A model generated the notes under the pieces. It worked only from the letters and a program-made list of their open reading frames with translations, was not told the DNA's origin and did not search any database. A program made the position numbers and the translations under genes. From Fratercula arctica (Eukaryota; Chordata; Aves; Charadriiformes; Alcidae), in contig CANTUZ010000003.1 of NCBI GenBank assembly GCA_947846985.1, forward strand, positions 55,066,096 to 55,130,095: a DNA stretch of 64,000 bases. The letters are read 5' to 3'. Shown piece by piece: positions 1 through 12,600 of this stretch. The stretch's first letter is position 1. The number at the start of each line of letters is the position of its first letter.

Positions 1-3000
1 ATTCCCTGGTAGGGGAGCTTCCATCCAGCCTGGAGAGCCATTAAAGAGAAAAAATGCATGACAGTGCTAATTTGCATCAGTGATGTACATGTACAAAATG
101 CACATGTGAAATACTAAGGTGCTTCAGTGGTCTCTGAAGGGAAAATGCAGATTCAGTTCTAGATTGCCAGCTGTATTCAGTGCCAGTCTGGATCAAGTCA
201 GGAAAGGATAAGGCAACAGCAAAAACAGGGCCCAGAACCACAGCGGCTGCTCACTCGGCTCCTGCTCAGGTGCTGCCCTAAGGCACAGCTCCTGTGAAGG
301 CCCGATGTGTGCAGGGAGCATCCCCTTTATGCTGCAGGAAGAGCGGCAGGTACGCTGGATACTGAGGCCAGAAAGAGATTAGGTCTGCTGCCTCTGCAGC
401 CTTGCAAAAGGAACGGTTTGGTAGTTTCTGATAAGCCTGGAAGTCTTCAGAACTAACTGCAACAAGCCACAGGAAAGGTGTAGAGCAAACTTCCGAGCTG
501 GAGGGCAGGAATCTGTCAGCTTATCCCAAAAAGCTTTCAGAAGTGGATCCACCTGCAGCCGAGCTGCTGAGGCTCTCCTGCTTCCTGGGGGATAGAGGGG
601 ACACCTGCAGCATGATGGAGGAAGAAGAATGAGCACCCTCATCCAGGCAACTCTTTTGCTTGTAAGCGTGTGTTTAGTGACTTTGTGAGTTAATGAGCAT
701 GTGAATTGTTGAAGCAATAAATTAGAGAATTGAGAATTTAGACTAAGTTGTCAAAAGAGGTTTGAGCCCTTGTTTAATTTTTACCTAGTGAGCTCATGAA
801 ATAAAGCTTGATTCACAGAGTACCTTGCTCAGTGAATTTGAGAGACCTAAATGAACCATGACAATCCACAAAATAATTCATTGCTGAAACTGTAATTATA
901 TAATGCAGTAGTAACAAAATGGAAAAAAGCTTTAACCATGTGGTTGAGAGATGAAGGAACAGGATTGAAGGAAACATGGATTTATTAGGAAGCTCCCTTA
1001 GAAATTGTTGGGGCTGCTTCAAAAGCAGGCCTGAGAGTCATCAGGCTGGAGCCAGGCTGTGGATGTGAGCTGAGGCACGCTGGAGCGCTGGGCTACCTCC
1101 TCCACACTCGACAGAGTAGTACAGTAAGTGCGCATTTCTGTTAACTTGCATTTTGTGGCTCTGCTTCTCTTCTCTGAGTAGATTTCCTAAGGTTGCAAGA
1201 AAGCTTTGGTTTTGGCCAAAGCAACATAGCATGGACTGAATATAAGGAAGTCCTGCAGGCAGCTCCTTTGGCACAAGGGCTTAAATAGTGGCACTGCAAG
1301 GGTGGCAACAGTTACTGACAGCTGCTCAAAGACCCTGCTGAGCTCTGCACCTCGGCACAGGTGATCTGTTAAAAAGCATGGATGCATAGACAGCTCGGCA
1401 GCAAGGCTGCACTGCAGAGAATGCGTGTTTCGTGGTTTTGGCTGAATGTCATTAAAACATGTCCTTTTTAATTGCAGGCTTGATAGAAGCCCATATATAA
1501 GGACAGTCAGTTTCTTTTCTAGAGATGATCATGGATCATCTGGCAAATACACATTAACGAGGTGTGCTGCAAAAGACATTGCTTATTTCTGTGTTTTGCC
1601 CTGGTTTTGGTATGAGTGGGATTTCATTATCCAGTGAAAACAACAGGCATTTTTACTAACAAAAACAAATGAACAAAACAAGAGCTGTAGAAACGGAAAC
1701 ATACTGCCTCAGGTAGGACAACAGCTGGGCTTTTTTAACAGACAGCCTTTATCACCACTGGTAGTGTATCACCTAGATTTCATTAGGAAGGTATGCTGCT
1801 GTAATTAACAATGTAATATTTGCAGTGTTGAAGTTGGAATGTTAAATGGAATTTGTTTTCTTTCAGTCGCCTAAATGTTCCTCATCATTCATAACTATGA
1901 AGTATATTGCCATATGGAAACATTTGTTGACTTTTAGGAAGGATGACAGACCTCCAAAACGAACTCTCCCTTAGTTCTGTTTACATTTTAAGATTAAACA
2001 TGTGGAAATACAATCAAGGAAAAATACTTTAACTTGGTTAAGAATGAATCAATTTAGTCTTCAGTTCCTTGTTAATTGCTTGATGGTCTTCAATTGCCAA
2101 AGATAACTAAAGAACTGTGTTATTCTCCAAAAAGGCAAAGTACTTAAAAAAGGTAATCCCGCTGGTAAACAGATCGGGGAAAAAACATCGCAAGGGATTA
2201 TGATGCAACCAGGCACCACAGAACCTGCTTCCCTTTAATGTAAAAAGTTGTTGTAATGTCAAAGAAGTTACTTAAAGCGAAATAAAATAAATCAATTTTT
2301 TTTTATTTTTGTGTTTTTTTTTTTTTTTTTTTTGTAACTGGTCGCCTTTTGTGACTGAAGCTATCATTTTATGGGATTTGGAGCTGAAGAGCCAGAAAGC
2401 AGATTTTCTAAACATCAAGAAAGCACCTTAAGGCCCTATAGCGTAAACAGGAGTACAGTTTAAACTACTGAATGTTTGTAACACTGGTACTTCTAATAAA
2501 CTCTCCTTTAGCAGAATGATTATCAGACCAGTGACCAAGAAGATATTTGATACAAAGTTGACAAAAAATGTTGATTGATTGCAGAGAACTGCAAACTTTG
2601 TTTTCAGAAGTTACAATCATCTGTTACTTCTGTTGAGCAGATAGATTTGTAGGAGCTTGGTACTTCTGAAGTCAAGGCAGAGGTGTTCTGTTAAGTGACA
2701 TGCCCAGAAAATTAACTTTGAAGTTACTTCTTTGGAAAGATAACGGGGCTGAAGATCCATCCCACAGCCTTGAATGACGGCAGATTTTCACCGATTATTC
2801 AGTAGTCCCTGCAAAGCTGTCTTCTTTCATTTGGTAGAAAATTCACATCTACAGCAGGTGGGCAAACTCAATGACTAATAAGCAACTCGGTCACAAATTT
2901 GAGTCAAAAGTTTAAAGATACAGCCTGAAGTTATCTCCAACTGTAATAATAATTCAGATGGGATTTAACAAAAAAGCTTGAACAAAACTACAGTTGTGCT

Positions 3001-3185
3001 GTAATTACCCAAATTCTTGGTGCTGCTGTTAATAACCAGAATATACTGTTTCTAATTCATCGCAGAGGAACAAAACGGCTCAAGCAGTGAGAGACAATGG
3101 CTTAAACATCACTATGGAGCATCAGACAACAAAGGGTATTTAAAATAAACCATTATGATAGCTGAACACATATAAAAATAATCTC
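1..3185. other. Intergenic DNA left of ZBTB2
   Basis: I see no gene here. The open frames are short (under about 115 codons), lack splice context and match nothing I recognise. The stretch is AT-rich, with a T run at 2314-2333. It lies beyond the most distal plausible ZBTB2 polyadenylation signal, so it is either intergenic or an unusually long 3'UTR extension. In the conserved mammalian order AKAP12 would lie further left; I see no sign of its exons. Confidence 0.6.
2314..2333. repeat. Homopolymer T tract
   Basis: An uninterrupted run of 20 T follows a T-rich stretch. On the minus strand it reads as an A run, but I see no retroposed body attached, so I treat it as a simple repeat. Confidence 0.85.
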
Positions 3186-3827
3186 TTTATTGTAATTTTT
3201 TTTTCTTTACCTGACAGGGTTATTTCTTAAGTATAAATATTATCAGGTGAAAGTACGTCTGCTGAGCCTGCAATTTCACATTTCTTGCAGTAGCAGTGCT
3301 GGCATAACAAACTTCTTCCACAACCACTTGTTCCCTGCCCTACAATGCCCCTTCTTTCTGGGCACTACACCAGCTTGTGAGGCCACACTGCCCACCGGAG
3401 GAGGGACCTGCCCAACTGGGAGTCACCGCTTCCCACCCTCTTTGCCCTGGACGTTGCCAGCAGTGACACTAGCTTCAGTAAGCCTCCTCTCTGCTCATTT
3501 CTGCCCTTGCACAATCCCATGAGTTGTCTGAAGCCCCCTGCAGAGCTAAAATAGGGAACAGATTTGACAGAAAAATAGCATTTTTAAGACTGGTTGTTTT
3601 TCAGTGGAATCGGTTCACTTGAGCCCATTCAACATGTAACTGAGCAAACATGTTCTCCAAACAGCGGGGAAGAAGAGGCGAGAGCAGGAATAAGGTAAGG
3701 ACCCAGGGCTGCTAAATGTCTCACAAAAAAGGGTGGGGCCACGTGTACCCTTCTGATACAACCAGCCACCTGGGGAGTTGAGCTAAACTGTTGTACTCTA
3801 CACTGGAGCAGAGCTGGAGCTCTGAAG

Positions 3828-3849
3828 AAAAAAAAAAAAAAAAAAAAAA
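3828..3849. repeat. Homopolymer A tract
   Basis: A run of 22 A follows the sequence CTCTGAAG. No direct repeats or recognisable SINE body were seen beside it. Confidence 0.85.
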
Positions 3850-5360
3850 GAGCATCTGACTAAGCAGTAACTAACAGCTGAGGCAGCAGCACCTTTAGCA
3901 GTTGTAGTCATTTTGGAAATGAACTTGTCACTATTCCCTAAACCACAGCTACCTCAAAAGCCAATCGTACACTGAATTAAGAAAGATTTATTTTGTTGTC
4001 CTACTCTGAAAGCATTTCAGATTAAGTGAGATGAAATAAAAAGGACATATTATATTGGTAGATGAAGATCATAAAAAAGTTTTAAAATGGGCAACACTAA
4101 AATAATTCTGTAAGTTGTTATTTTTTTTACCTCGAAACGCTTTTATACTTCGAAGCAAAATCAATTGATTTTAAATCTATTACTCTAATACAAGAGAGAT
4201 AATAAACTCAACATCACTTACAATAAACTTTACAATAATTGTCACGTTATAATAAATGTGAAAAAAATGAGTATGTAGTGACTTTTTGTGCTAAATCCAC
4301 TGTTTTAAGCTTTAGTAAGCTACTTGTTCATCTGTATGAGGGAGGTTTTAGTCCAATACACAGAATACATCGCCTGGCTTTTAAACCAAGTCAGTAAGAG
4401 CTCTTTTAGGAAGATCGAAAGCCAACAACCTTTCACCTTCAACTCAATAAATCATATCCCATTTAATTCAGTTTTTATTCAATGAAATGATGTATAAAAA
4501 CTTACAAATCTGGGAACTTAACTATACACAAAAAGATGATACTCAGTTTAAATGTATACACAGAGAAGAGCTGTGGTTTGTGACTTGCCCTCTCCCGCCC
4601 CTCCCCCCAAAACACACACTGTCTCCATTTATGATGGGGCACATGTTCTGTCCGCTTACGCCTTCTGTTGGCCCAGTAATTGCTCGGTGGGCTTCATTGC
4701 TGCTGTCAGTTTGGGTTTTTAGGCTACCAGCAAAAAATCTGGGCATCTATATAAAATAATAAGAATCAGCAACTTGATTTTTAACACAAAGATGCAGTGC
4801 TACCATCAGCAGTAACTAAAACTACAGAATTCACCCTTTCAGTTTTTGCAGATTTTGTCTTGGCTTTGAAAATAACGGGACTTTCACAGAGCAGAATTTG
4901 CCAGCCAGCACTACAGATTCACTTTAAAACAACCATGATCCCCTGTTGCTAGAATGTCTCTGCACCACTTGCCATTAGACCAAGTGAAATCATGGACATT
5001 CCTTGCCTGAGTAAGGCAATAAAGTTTTTCTCTCTCCTTTCATCCAGGATGACTCAAATCTATAGGTAACAACACATGCACGTGCTGCACTGATGATGGT
5101 ACAGTGCTCACCAGTATGTCACTTCTCTAGTTTCCTTTGTAGCTTGGGTGACAACACTTACTTATTGGCTTCTCTTCAACAGGCCAATAAAAATGCACAC
5201 AGCTCAGGACGTTTTAAATTTGATTAAAAATAACCTGTGCAATGACTAATTTTTTTAAACAACTGAAAGACTTTCTGGGCTGAATCTTGAGGGTAGACAG
5301 CCAGTCACTTAAAAAGGATGTGTGCATTTATTTACCTGTACCAAATATACACACAAACAC

Positions 5361-5420
5361 TTTATATATATATATATAAAATCTTTATACATATACAGTA
5401 TTTTATATATATATATAAAG
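5361..5420. repeat. Paired (TA)n tracts forming an inverted repeat
   Basis: Two short (TA)n tracts, each flanked by runs of T or A, are separated by about 20 bases. Each tract is self-complementary and the two are also complementary to each other, so in the ZBTB2 transcript they could fold as two small hairpins or one larger one. Confidence 0.8.
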
Positions 5421-5717
5421 ATTGCCATCACATTATTATTACAGCTACTTAAGTCAAAATTTGACTAAGTAACTACTTTGCTTGACTCAATGCTATCTGA
5501 AACAGATACCCAAAGGCATACTTGAAGGAAAATGTAAGGCTAAAAGAAACCCAACACCCTCAGCTCTTTTTAACACAATGAACAGAGATTTTTGCATTCA
5601 TTGACAAAAGTTGCGGGTTTTGAGTTATAACCTTAATCAACTTGCATGTGGACTTCTAAGAAGTATGGTGTTTTAACTTGCCAGATCTTCTCAAAATGCC
5701 TTTTACCAGGGAAACTA

Positions 5718-5729
5718 ATATATATATAT

Positions 5730-5769
<40 letters not shown>
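5718..5769. repeat. (TA)n microsatellite
   Basis: About 50 bases of nearly pure TA dinucleotide are interrupted by one T run. The tract lies about 400 bases after the ZBTB2 stop codon in the sense direction. The two open frames crossing it encode only Ile-Tyr repeats and are not genes. Confidence 0.9.
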
Positions 5770-5770
<1 letters not shown>

Positions 5771-6164
5771 TTTGCTTACCAAACAGATACTCTGTTTCTC
5801 ATTACACTCATCATTGTATCTAAATACACTTTTAAGCAATCTAAATTTTGTTTAAAATCTATTAAATTTGGATTAACTAATACTATCAACATAGTTAGCT
5901 GGATTATTTTTTCACACGTTCCTTTGTATTAAAATCAATTATGTTGTGGTTTGATGCAATAGCTTTTTGTTTGTTTTGGTGGGAGAGGCAAAGTCCAATT
6001 TCCTAACGTGCCAGTACAGTTCTGGTTGCTGAAGACAAAGGGTGGGAAGGAGGCTGGTGGAAAAGATGGCAGGGGTAAGTGAGGTAAGAGGTGAGGGGAG
6101 GAAAAAAATTGATTTAATAAAAAATGAGTAAAGAAACTTTAAAAAATTGATATAGGTTTCACAT

Positions 6165-7527
6165 TCAGTCTAACAACACTGCTTCCTGCTCCTTTTTGAT
6201 GGAGGCTAACACTGCATTATCAGTCTCTGTGGCTTCTGTGTCCCCACCACCTAGCAGAATGGAGCGATCTTCTTCTAGTGTAAAGACAGAGTTTTGATTT
6301 TGGCACGAATGTTTGACTACTTCATTGGGAGTTGAAAACGTTTTGTCACACAAGTTACATTTGTAGGGCTTGTTGGTCTGTACTAGCATGTTGTCCATTT
6401 GACTGCCTTCCTCAAAAGTACAGAGTTCCAGAGTCTGTTTGTCCACCATCGTGTACGTGTCCATGCTCTGGTTTAGGCACACGTGTCTGGCAGCCTGGTT
6501 AGCCCTACAAAAGCTTTTGTCACAAGTGCTGCACTTGAAGGGCTTGCCAGTGTGTATGTACATGTGCTCCCTCCAGTGGCTTTTCTGAATAAATTTGCGA
6601 CCACAGATGGAACATTCATATTTCCGTCTTTTTACTTCCCTCTCTTGATCTGCCTGCTCCAAGTTGTCTATGTCTGCGATATCGGAGGGGGGCGGTGTCT
6701 CTGACTGCTGCTGCCCATCAATTATTGGGGAGTCTGAGATCTGCTGCAGCTCGCTGTCACTAATCATCCCTGCTTCAGGCACTTCCACAGCATCTTTATC
6801 AGCTGTGTTGTTACAGAGAGACAAAGAAATATTACTTTCTCCCTGCTGGCTAGACGTGAAGGGAACTCCTGTGTGGATCTGCAGGTGCTCACGCAAACTG
6901 CTTCGCAAATTGAACCGGCGACCACAGAGGTGGCAGGCATAGTACTTTGGGAAACTTCCATTCCTTTTCATAATGCTTGGCTTGACATGTGCTATTGTGA
7001 GTGAGGCAGGCTGTTCATCTGAAGAAGATGCTTCCATGTTGGCCTCTTCTCCTGCAGGCGAATTATTACCAGCAGCAGACACCAATTCTGGAGACAAAGA
7101 AGATGGCAATGGGTCAGAAGTGGACATATTTGTCCGGGTCACTTGTGGCAGAGTCGTAGCTAACTGCGAGAGCTGTGAGCCTTCGGAAACCTGCTCTTGG
7201 TTCATCCGTGATGTCTGTGGCCTTGGTTCTCGCCCGAGTTTGTCAGTCGCTGATGTAACCTTAGTGGGATGTCTTATCTGGTGATCTGCAATCTGAATGC
7301 CATATAATGAAGATGCTAATGGAAAAACTTGATCCGGGTGAGAAAAAGTTCCCTGACTTGCAAGGCTGGCCTCTTGAATTAGTGGATATGCATGCAGAAA
7401 CTTTATTCCTTGTTCTAGTCGAACTGGGTCAATGAGTTGCGGTGCCATCTTCCCAGTGTACATCAAATGCAAGAGATAACTGAAGATATCTGGCTGTATG
7501 TCAGTTGCTTTCAAACGGACACATTCA
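6165..7527 (-). CDS. ZBTB2: ZBTB2 last coding exon
   Basis: The acceptor reads TTTTCAG|TGAATGTG in the sense direction; its first base completes the split Ser codon (AG|T) at residue 58. The exon carries the rest of the BTB domain, the linker and all four zinc fingers, and ends at TGA (6165-6167) after the residues [12 protein letters not shown]. Confidence 0.96.
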
Positions 7528-9634
7528 CTGAAAAGTGAAACAAAATGATCAATAAGAGATAAGGAAAACGTTATTCAAGCACTGACAAAAATTAGAGGCA
7601 TTTACTTAAATTCAAAAGACAGAATCTGCAATAAATATAGAGAAATACTTTAACGTAAAAGAGCTAATCTTATTGGCTACTTGAAAGATGACATTTCTTC
7701 CTCAGGGAAGTAACCGGCTTAAAAGACAAAGCTGTCCCATTGCAATCTACACCATTCTAAACTGCTGTTATGTTATAGATTTGTTGTCACACAATAATAT
7801 ATTTTGTAAATTGCAAAGATATTTCCCCCTTTTTTTTGGTTGGATTCAAACCCGTCCGTAGCTAAATTAAAACGCGCTAGCACTGGACTCTACATTCACA
7901 ATCCACTAAACTTTTCCTTGGTACTCAGCCCTGAAAACACATAAAATTCACCCGGCAGCTTGCCTGTTTGGCTTCTATGGCTTACTGGTGTTTACAGCTA
8001 CAGTTCTGCAAATGTGTGGTATCAGCTTGCCCCAACTGCATCATGACCCAGCAACCATGCAGGACAGGGTGTGAATCCCCTGAGGGACCTGATGCAACAG
8101 CTGCAGCCTGGGCACATCTAACCCATGGAGGCCGGGCTCCTTACAAAGCAGAACACTAGCTTCTTCCCTTGCATAGGGAGGAAGAAGGTGTACCACTGGT
8201 GCTAGTCTTAGTCAGCCTAACAGTCCCTTGGTTACAGTGCTCAACAAAGGGAAATGCTGTGGCTCTGATGCCCTCTTCAGCCTAACAGACTGAAGCCAAC
8301 ACCATCCTCCAGCTGAGAGCATGCCCTGCGCATCAACCTTAGGATACTTTGGACTGAAACACCCACCACTCCTCTGGTTGAAGCTGGATCTCTGTGCAGA
8401 AAGAGAGGCAAGGTTCACAGAAGAAGAAAGAAAATCAGGAACATCTTGGTTAGGCTAGTTAGCTAACAGGAGAGGATCTGGGATTCTCATTGTTTTTCAG
8501 AGTTACTTCCAGCTCTTACATTAAACAAACATTAAATAAAAGACAGAAATCCAGAAACAGATGTGACTGCAGACTGCAGTATGAATGCTCTAAGCACAGT
8601 AGGCTACCAAGCTGAGGAGGAAATTATAGCCAATTCTTCCATTTCTTGAGGTGCACCCTTCTTGAACTCTCTCTCTGACTGCTTTTCAATTCAGATATAT
8701 TACTCAAAAGTAAACTTTGCAATGCTGTCTTCCAGGAATGACTGCACACTCTTGACAGAGCATCAAGACTGATACATCTGCCTGCAGTCCTGTCTCAGAA
8801 GTGTAAACGCACTTCTGTCCTTGATGTTTACTTTTGGCTAAGAATTCTTAGCCAAAGAGTTAAGAGTTTCACTCACTTAACATAAACTTTTTGAGATAGT
8901 TCAAGTAATTATGAAAAAGAAAAAAACAAAAAAAGTATCTTTAAAACAGTCTTACACTTTTGTTATCTTTTTAATGCCCTCCATGTAAGACTGCCTGCAA
9001 AAAAACCCCACCAAAACCCCACAAGCTCCCTTATTTTCCACCACTATATAGTATTTTATTACTTAACTGACTTTGGTGAACTGCAAAAAAAAGTGAAACA
9101 TATTAACGTCTTTTATAAGTGCATTTCTCAAAATCTCCTAGCAAATACTTATTAGGTTGTATATAACAGTATGGAAAAGTCAAGAATAACACCAAGACAG
9201 AATGGAGGATAGTAAGTGGGGGAAGGAAAGTGCAAGAGTGAAGACAGTGACTTGCGCTAAATTATAACATTAGTGTTAATGAATCACAGTTCAACTTTAA
9301 CACATTTTAAACTGAGATTCTAGTTTGCAGATGAGACAATTCCATATTCCTTATGTCACAGCAACAGGCAAAAAGAATATTTTCATGTTTCAAAATGTTG
9401 CTAGACCTCCTTACCTTAGCTAACTCAACAACATTTAAACAGTGAACCTTTTTATAGTTACCTGGTTTGATGAACAAATAACATCTTGAAGTAGTTGGAG
9501 AAAGAAGCAAGGACTGACTTGTGTGCCTTGAAGTAGACATCACCAATGGCAACTGTGCAGTCACACAGGAAACCGAACTCTCTCTGAGCATTTAGTTGCT
9601 GCAGCAGAATAAGTCCATGGTTGGCCAAATCCAT
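6165..9634 (-). CDS. ZBTB2: ZBTB2, zinc finger and BTB domain protein 2 (two coding exons)
   Basis: This is a nuclear sequence-specific transcriptional regulator of the BTB/C2H2 zinc-finger (POK) family. The coding parts, 9462-9634 and 6165-7527, join across a 1934-bp intron into 511 residues; human ZBTB2 is about 514. The N-terminus [20 protein letters not shown] starts the BTB domain, which runs to about residue 90 and mediates dimerisation and co-repressor contact. A Ser/Thr/Pro-rich linker follows. Zinc fingers lie at about residues 254-276, 361-383, 388-408 and 446-465; the third and fourth are short C2HC-like fingers (for example CSTCDKSFC, then H, then C). A basic patch REVKRRK precedes finger 2. 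The ATG at 9634 is chosen because the exon's splice acceptor lies only 11 bases upstream, and it matches the human start. The frame is intact with no lesion. Known biology includes repression at p53/p21 promoters and a role in pluripotent cells. The promoter is the CpG island at about 12-14.6 kb. Confidence 0.97.
7528..9461 (-). other. ZBTB2: ZBTB2 intron between the two coding exons
   Basis: This 1934-bp GT-AG intron splits a Ser codon inside the BTB domain. I see no repeat element, exon or RNA gene in it; the open frames at 7968-8159 and 8212-8418 are short and unsupported. Confidence 0.85.
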
Positions 9635-9645
9635 TTTTTTACGCT
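9462..9645 (-). CDS. ZBTB2: ZBTB2 first coding exon (start codon and first part of BTB)
   Basis: The acceptor is TTTTCAG at 9646-9652, followed by 11 bases of 5'UTR and the ATG at 9632-9634. The exon ends ...CAAACCAG|GTAACT, giving 57 codons plus two bases. The core BTB motif [18 protein letters not shown] is intact. Confidence 0.95.
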
Positions 9646-12600
9646 CTGAAAAGCAAATGACTTCCATGTAAAACCTGACAGTAGATGCACAGATGGCAAC
9701 AGTAACTGACTTTTAATAGATAGTTTCCTCTAATATCCACATGTCATGCTTTAGTAACACCTCTTAATCCCAAGCTACTGTATAAATGATATCTTATGCG
9801 CAGGCAAGGACCTCTGTTTCATGATGGGCAATGCAATACACAAAGGTGCAAGCGATTTGCTGAGTCTTAAAGAGCAAAGCAGTGCCAGGGCTAAAGAGTT
9901 TGGAAAAGGCATGGCAGGAGGACTTGCATACAGGAACATAAATAGCTAAAGGAGAGGAAGAAATATTAATAAGTAATAAACACATCTATTTGTAATTCGA
10001 AGAATGATGTATTTTGGCTACCACTTGTCTGTTCAAATGGGAAAAATAAATCTCCCTTCTGGTATCAGTCACCCTTACCTAAGTGGGTGGGAGAGACAAG
10101 AGCAGAACCCAATAAAAGACAAATTAGATAACTTTTATGTAAAAGATACATAGAGATACTGAAAATTCAGCTTAAAAGTATGTGTCCATCCAGCTGGATC
10201 CAAACCCAACAATAAATAATTAAGCTTTTCTGATGGTTATGCCATCTCTTGGGAAATACCAGATACATATCTGAGTCTTCCCAGGCTGAATCAATGAATT
10301 CATTCTAGCTACTGGGAAGCCCTTTGGACTATCAGAACAGGAGGAGCCAATCTTTTCACCCAACAACTATTTGTTTATTTATTGAGATCAGCTACAACAG
10401 CATTCTGTAAGGAGCCTGCGTGCTGGAGTGCCTTGAGCTTGCCTAGCAAATCAAGAAACCTGACGGGGGAAAGGTGCGGTTCCATTCATCGGCACAAGGT
10501 AGGTGAAACAAGGCCACCAAGTTGAGTCTCTCTAAACCAGAGCTTCCGCAGCCTCCCCACCCTCTCTGCGCTTCCTTGTGCCAGCTGCTGGAGGCTGCCC
10601 TCAAAGAACTACCTAAGAACTATAAATATTTTCTCAAGGATTCGAGGGCAGCCTTGGAAGCAAGAACTGGTAACTTGGGGGGAAAAAAATAGCCAGGGAA
10701 ACACATTAGGGCAGTTGCATACGGTTGGATGGATGAATATACGGCTAGCAAGATCAACAAGTGGATATAAATTTAACCAAAACAAATAGAGCTTTGGGCA
10801 GAAAAAGTGAAAGTATGAAGTAATGTAGGTCTGTACATAGCCAGGTAAAACAGCAAAAGAAGTCAACAAGATACCTAGGCACGTTGTGCCCAGAACAGTG
10901 CAGATGCTCTATGAGCAGAAAAGAAAGAGAAAGTGAAACCAGAAGCGGATCAAAAGTGGCAGATTTATAAAGAGTCTTGGTTCCCCTCCCCCCAATTTAG
11001 TAGGAAATTATCAAAATTTTAGGTAAGGTACAAACAGCTTGTTTCTTCTATACAGTAAGAGTGCGTCTTTTCAGGAAAGAGAATAAAAGTGTATTCCACA
11101 TATGCCAATATGTTTAGTCATTGGAGAAACAAGTATTTCTACTTGCTGGAGAGCGAAGAATGCCCTTGTATTTAAACCAAGAACCAGGCTGACCAAATGC
11201 GTTCCTTTACATTCACATGAGATCAGAACTCACTTGAGTCGGGGATGTAAGGGCAAAGAAAGAAATACAATACAAATACAATTTAAGGTACAGTTCCTAC
11301 AGTTAGTAAGAGAAAAAGACACAGGTTCCAACTCTCTTCAGGTCCATCCTCTCCTCCCTAAATTACTGTTTGAATAATTATGTTTGTAGAAACAATATGC
11401 TAAAATCCTCTCCCTCTCTCCAAAAGAGGGAGCACTCGCTGTCAGCAGTAACAAAAATCATGTTTATCATGATTTAATCCTGCAAGATGCTCCATGCAGG
11501 TAGACTCTGCGATGTTATGGAAAACACGCTTTTTTTTTTTTTGGTAGCTTTAATTTAGATTATTCTGCATGCTACATTTTTTAATTCATTGGTGCTGAGT
11601 CTGGTTTGTACATGGACAGCAAAGCTTGTCAGGCAGAGCAAACCTTTGATGTGAGGGAACTCCACGCCAGAAAGGCATTCTTTCGAGTTATTATCATCCC
11701 AAGTTTGTTTATAGTTTAGCTTATAGTTTCACCCTTACCCAAAACAGCGGCAGCAGTGACAGCTGAAGCTGTTACCCTGCCTCAGAGACCTGAATTAATC
11801 TCTTCCCAAAATGATACGGTGTTTGGACACGTGTGCAACACTTAAGTTTTTCTGTGTGTTTGAAAGATGTTTAAATGCTATGAACTGGAAGCACTGGATG
11901 AATTACACTCTAAGGAAATTACATGGCAGAGGAAGAGAGCAAGGGAAGCACTTTGCCTCTCTCTTACATATAGAAGGGTACGTTATAGGCATGCTTATGT
12001 TCCGGAGTTTTACTCTTAGCTGAAAAAAACGATGACCAGCACCAGCACGGCCGTACTTTAGTGCTGTGTAAAACACTCCTTGTGCCCCGAAGCCCCGCGG
12101 GGACGGCCCTTCCCTCGCGGGGATGACCGGCTGGCCCGGCTCAGCCGTATCGCAACTCTCCAAATTACCTAATTTTGCTCGACGGCGGGGGAAAACACCA
12201 CGCGAGGCCGAGCCCGTTGGGAAGGCGCGCGTTTGCCTCGACGACCCCGGCGGGGAGGGCGGTGGGCACCAGCCAGGGGTGAGGTACCGCGAAAGGGCGG
12301 CCCGAGGAGAAAATCGCCGGGAGGGCTGAGGGAGGGGAAGCGCGCAGAGACCGGCACCGCCCGGGCCGGGAGACGCCGGCCGCGATGACGGAAACCAGCT
12401 GCCGGCCCCGGCTGCGGCCCGGCTCAGCGCTCCCCGCTCCGCCCTCGTACCCCTCGGCGGACGCCGGACCTCCCGCTCCGCCGCCCGGCAGGCCCTGGAG
12501 CCCCGGTGGCGGCCGGAGAATCCGCGCTGGGGCCCGGCCAGGCCCGGCCCGGTCCGGCTCCGGCCCCAGACCCGCCCGCCACAACGAGACCGCGCGCGCC

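Larger units (their letters stand above)
3186..6164 (-). other. ZBTB2: Probable ZBTB2 3' untranslated region
   Basis: The stretch follows the ZBTB2 stop codon in the sense (minus) direction and is AT-rich without a convincing reading frame. Several minus-strand AATAAA signals are visible as TTTATT on the plus strand at 5327-5332, 4474-4479, 3987-3992 and 3186-3191, so the 3' end could lie anywhere from about 0.8 to 3 kb after the stop. I set the outer limit at the last signal. It contains the (TA)n tracts at 5361-5420 and 5718-5769 and an A run at 3828-3849. The true cleavage site cannot be decided without transcript data. Confidence 0.5.

Noticed and set aside
5646..5932. Two plus-strand frames with Ile-Tyr repeats.
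   Set aside because: They are translations of the (TA)n microsatellite.
6483..7284. Plus-strand frames of 73-103 codons.
   Set aside because: They are antisense shadows of the ZBTB2 zinc-finger exon.
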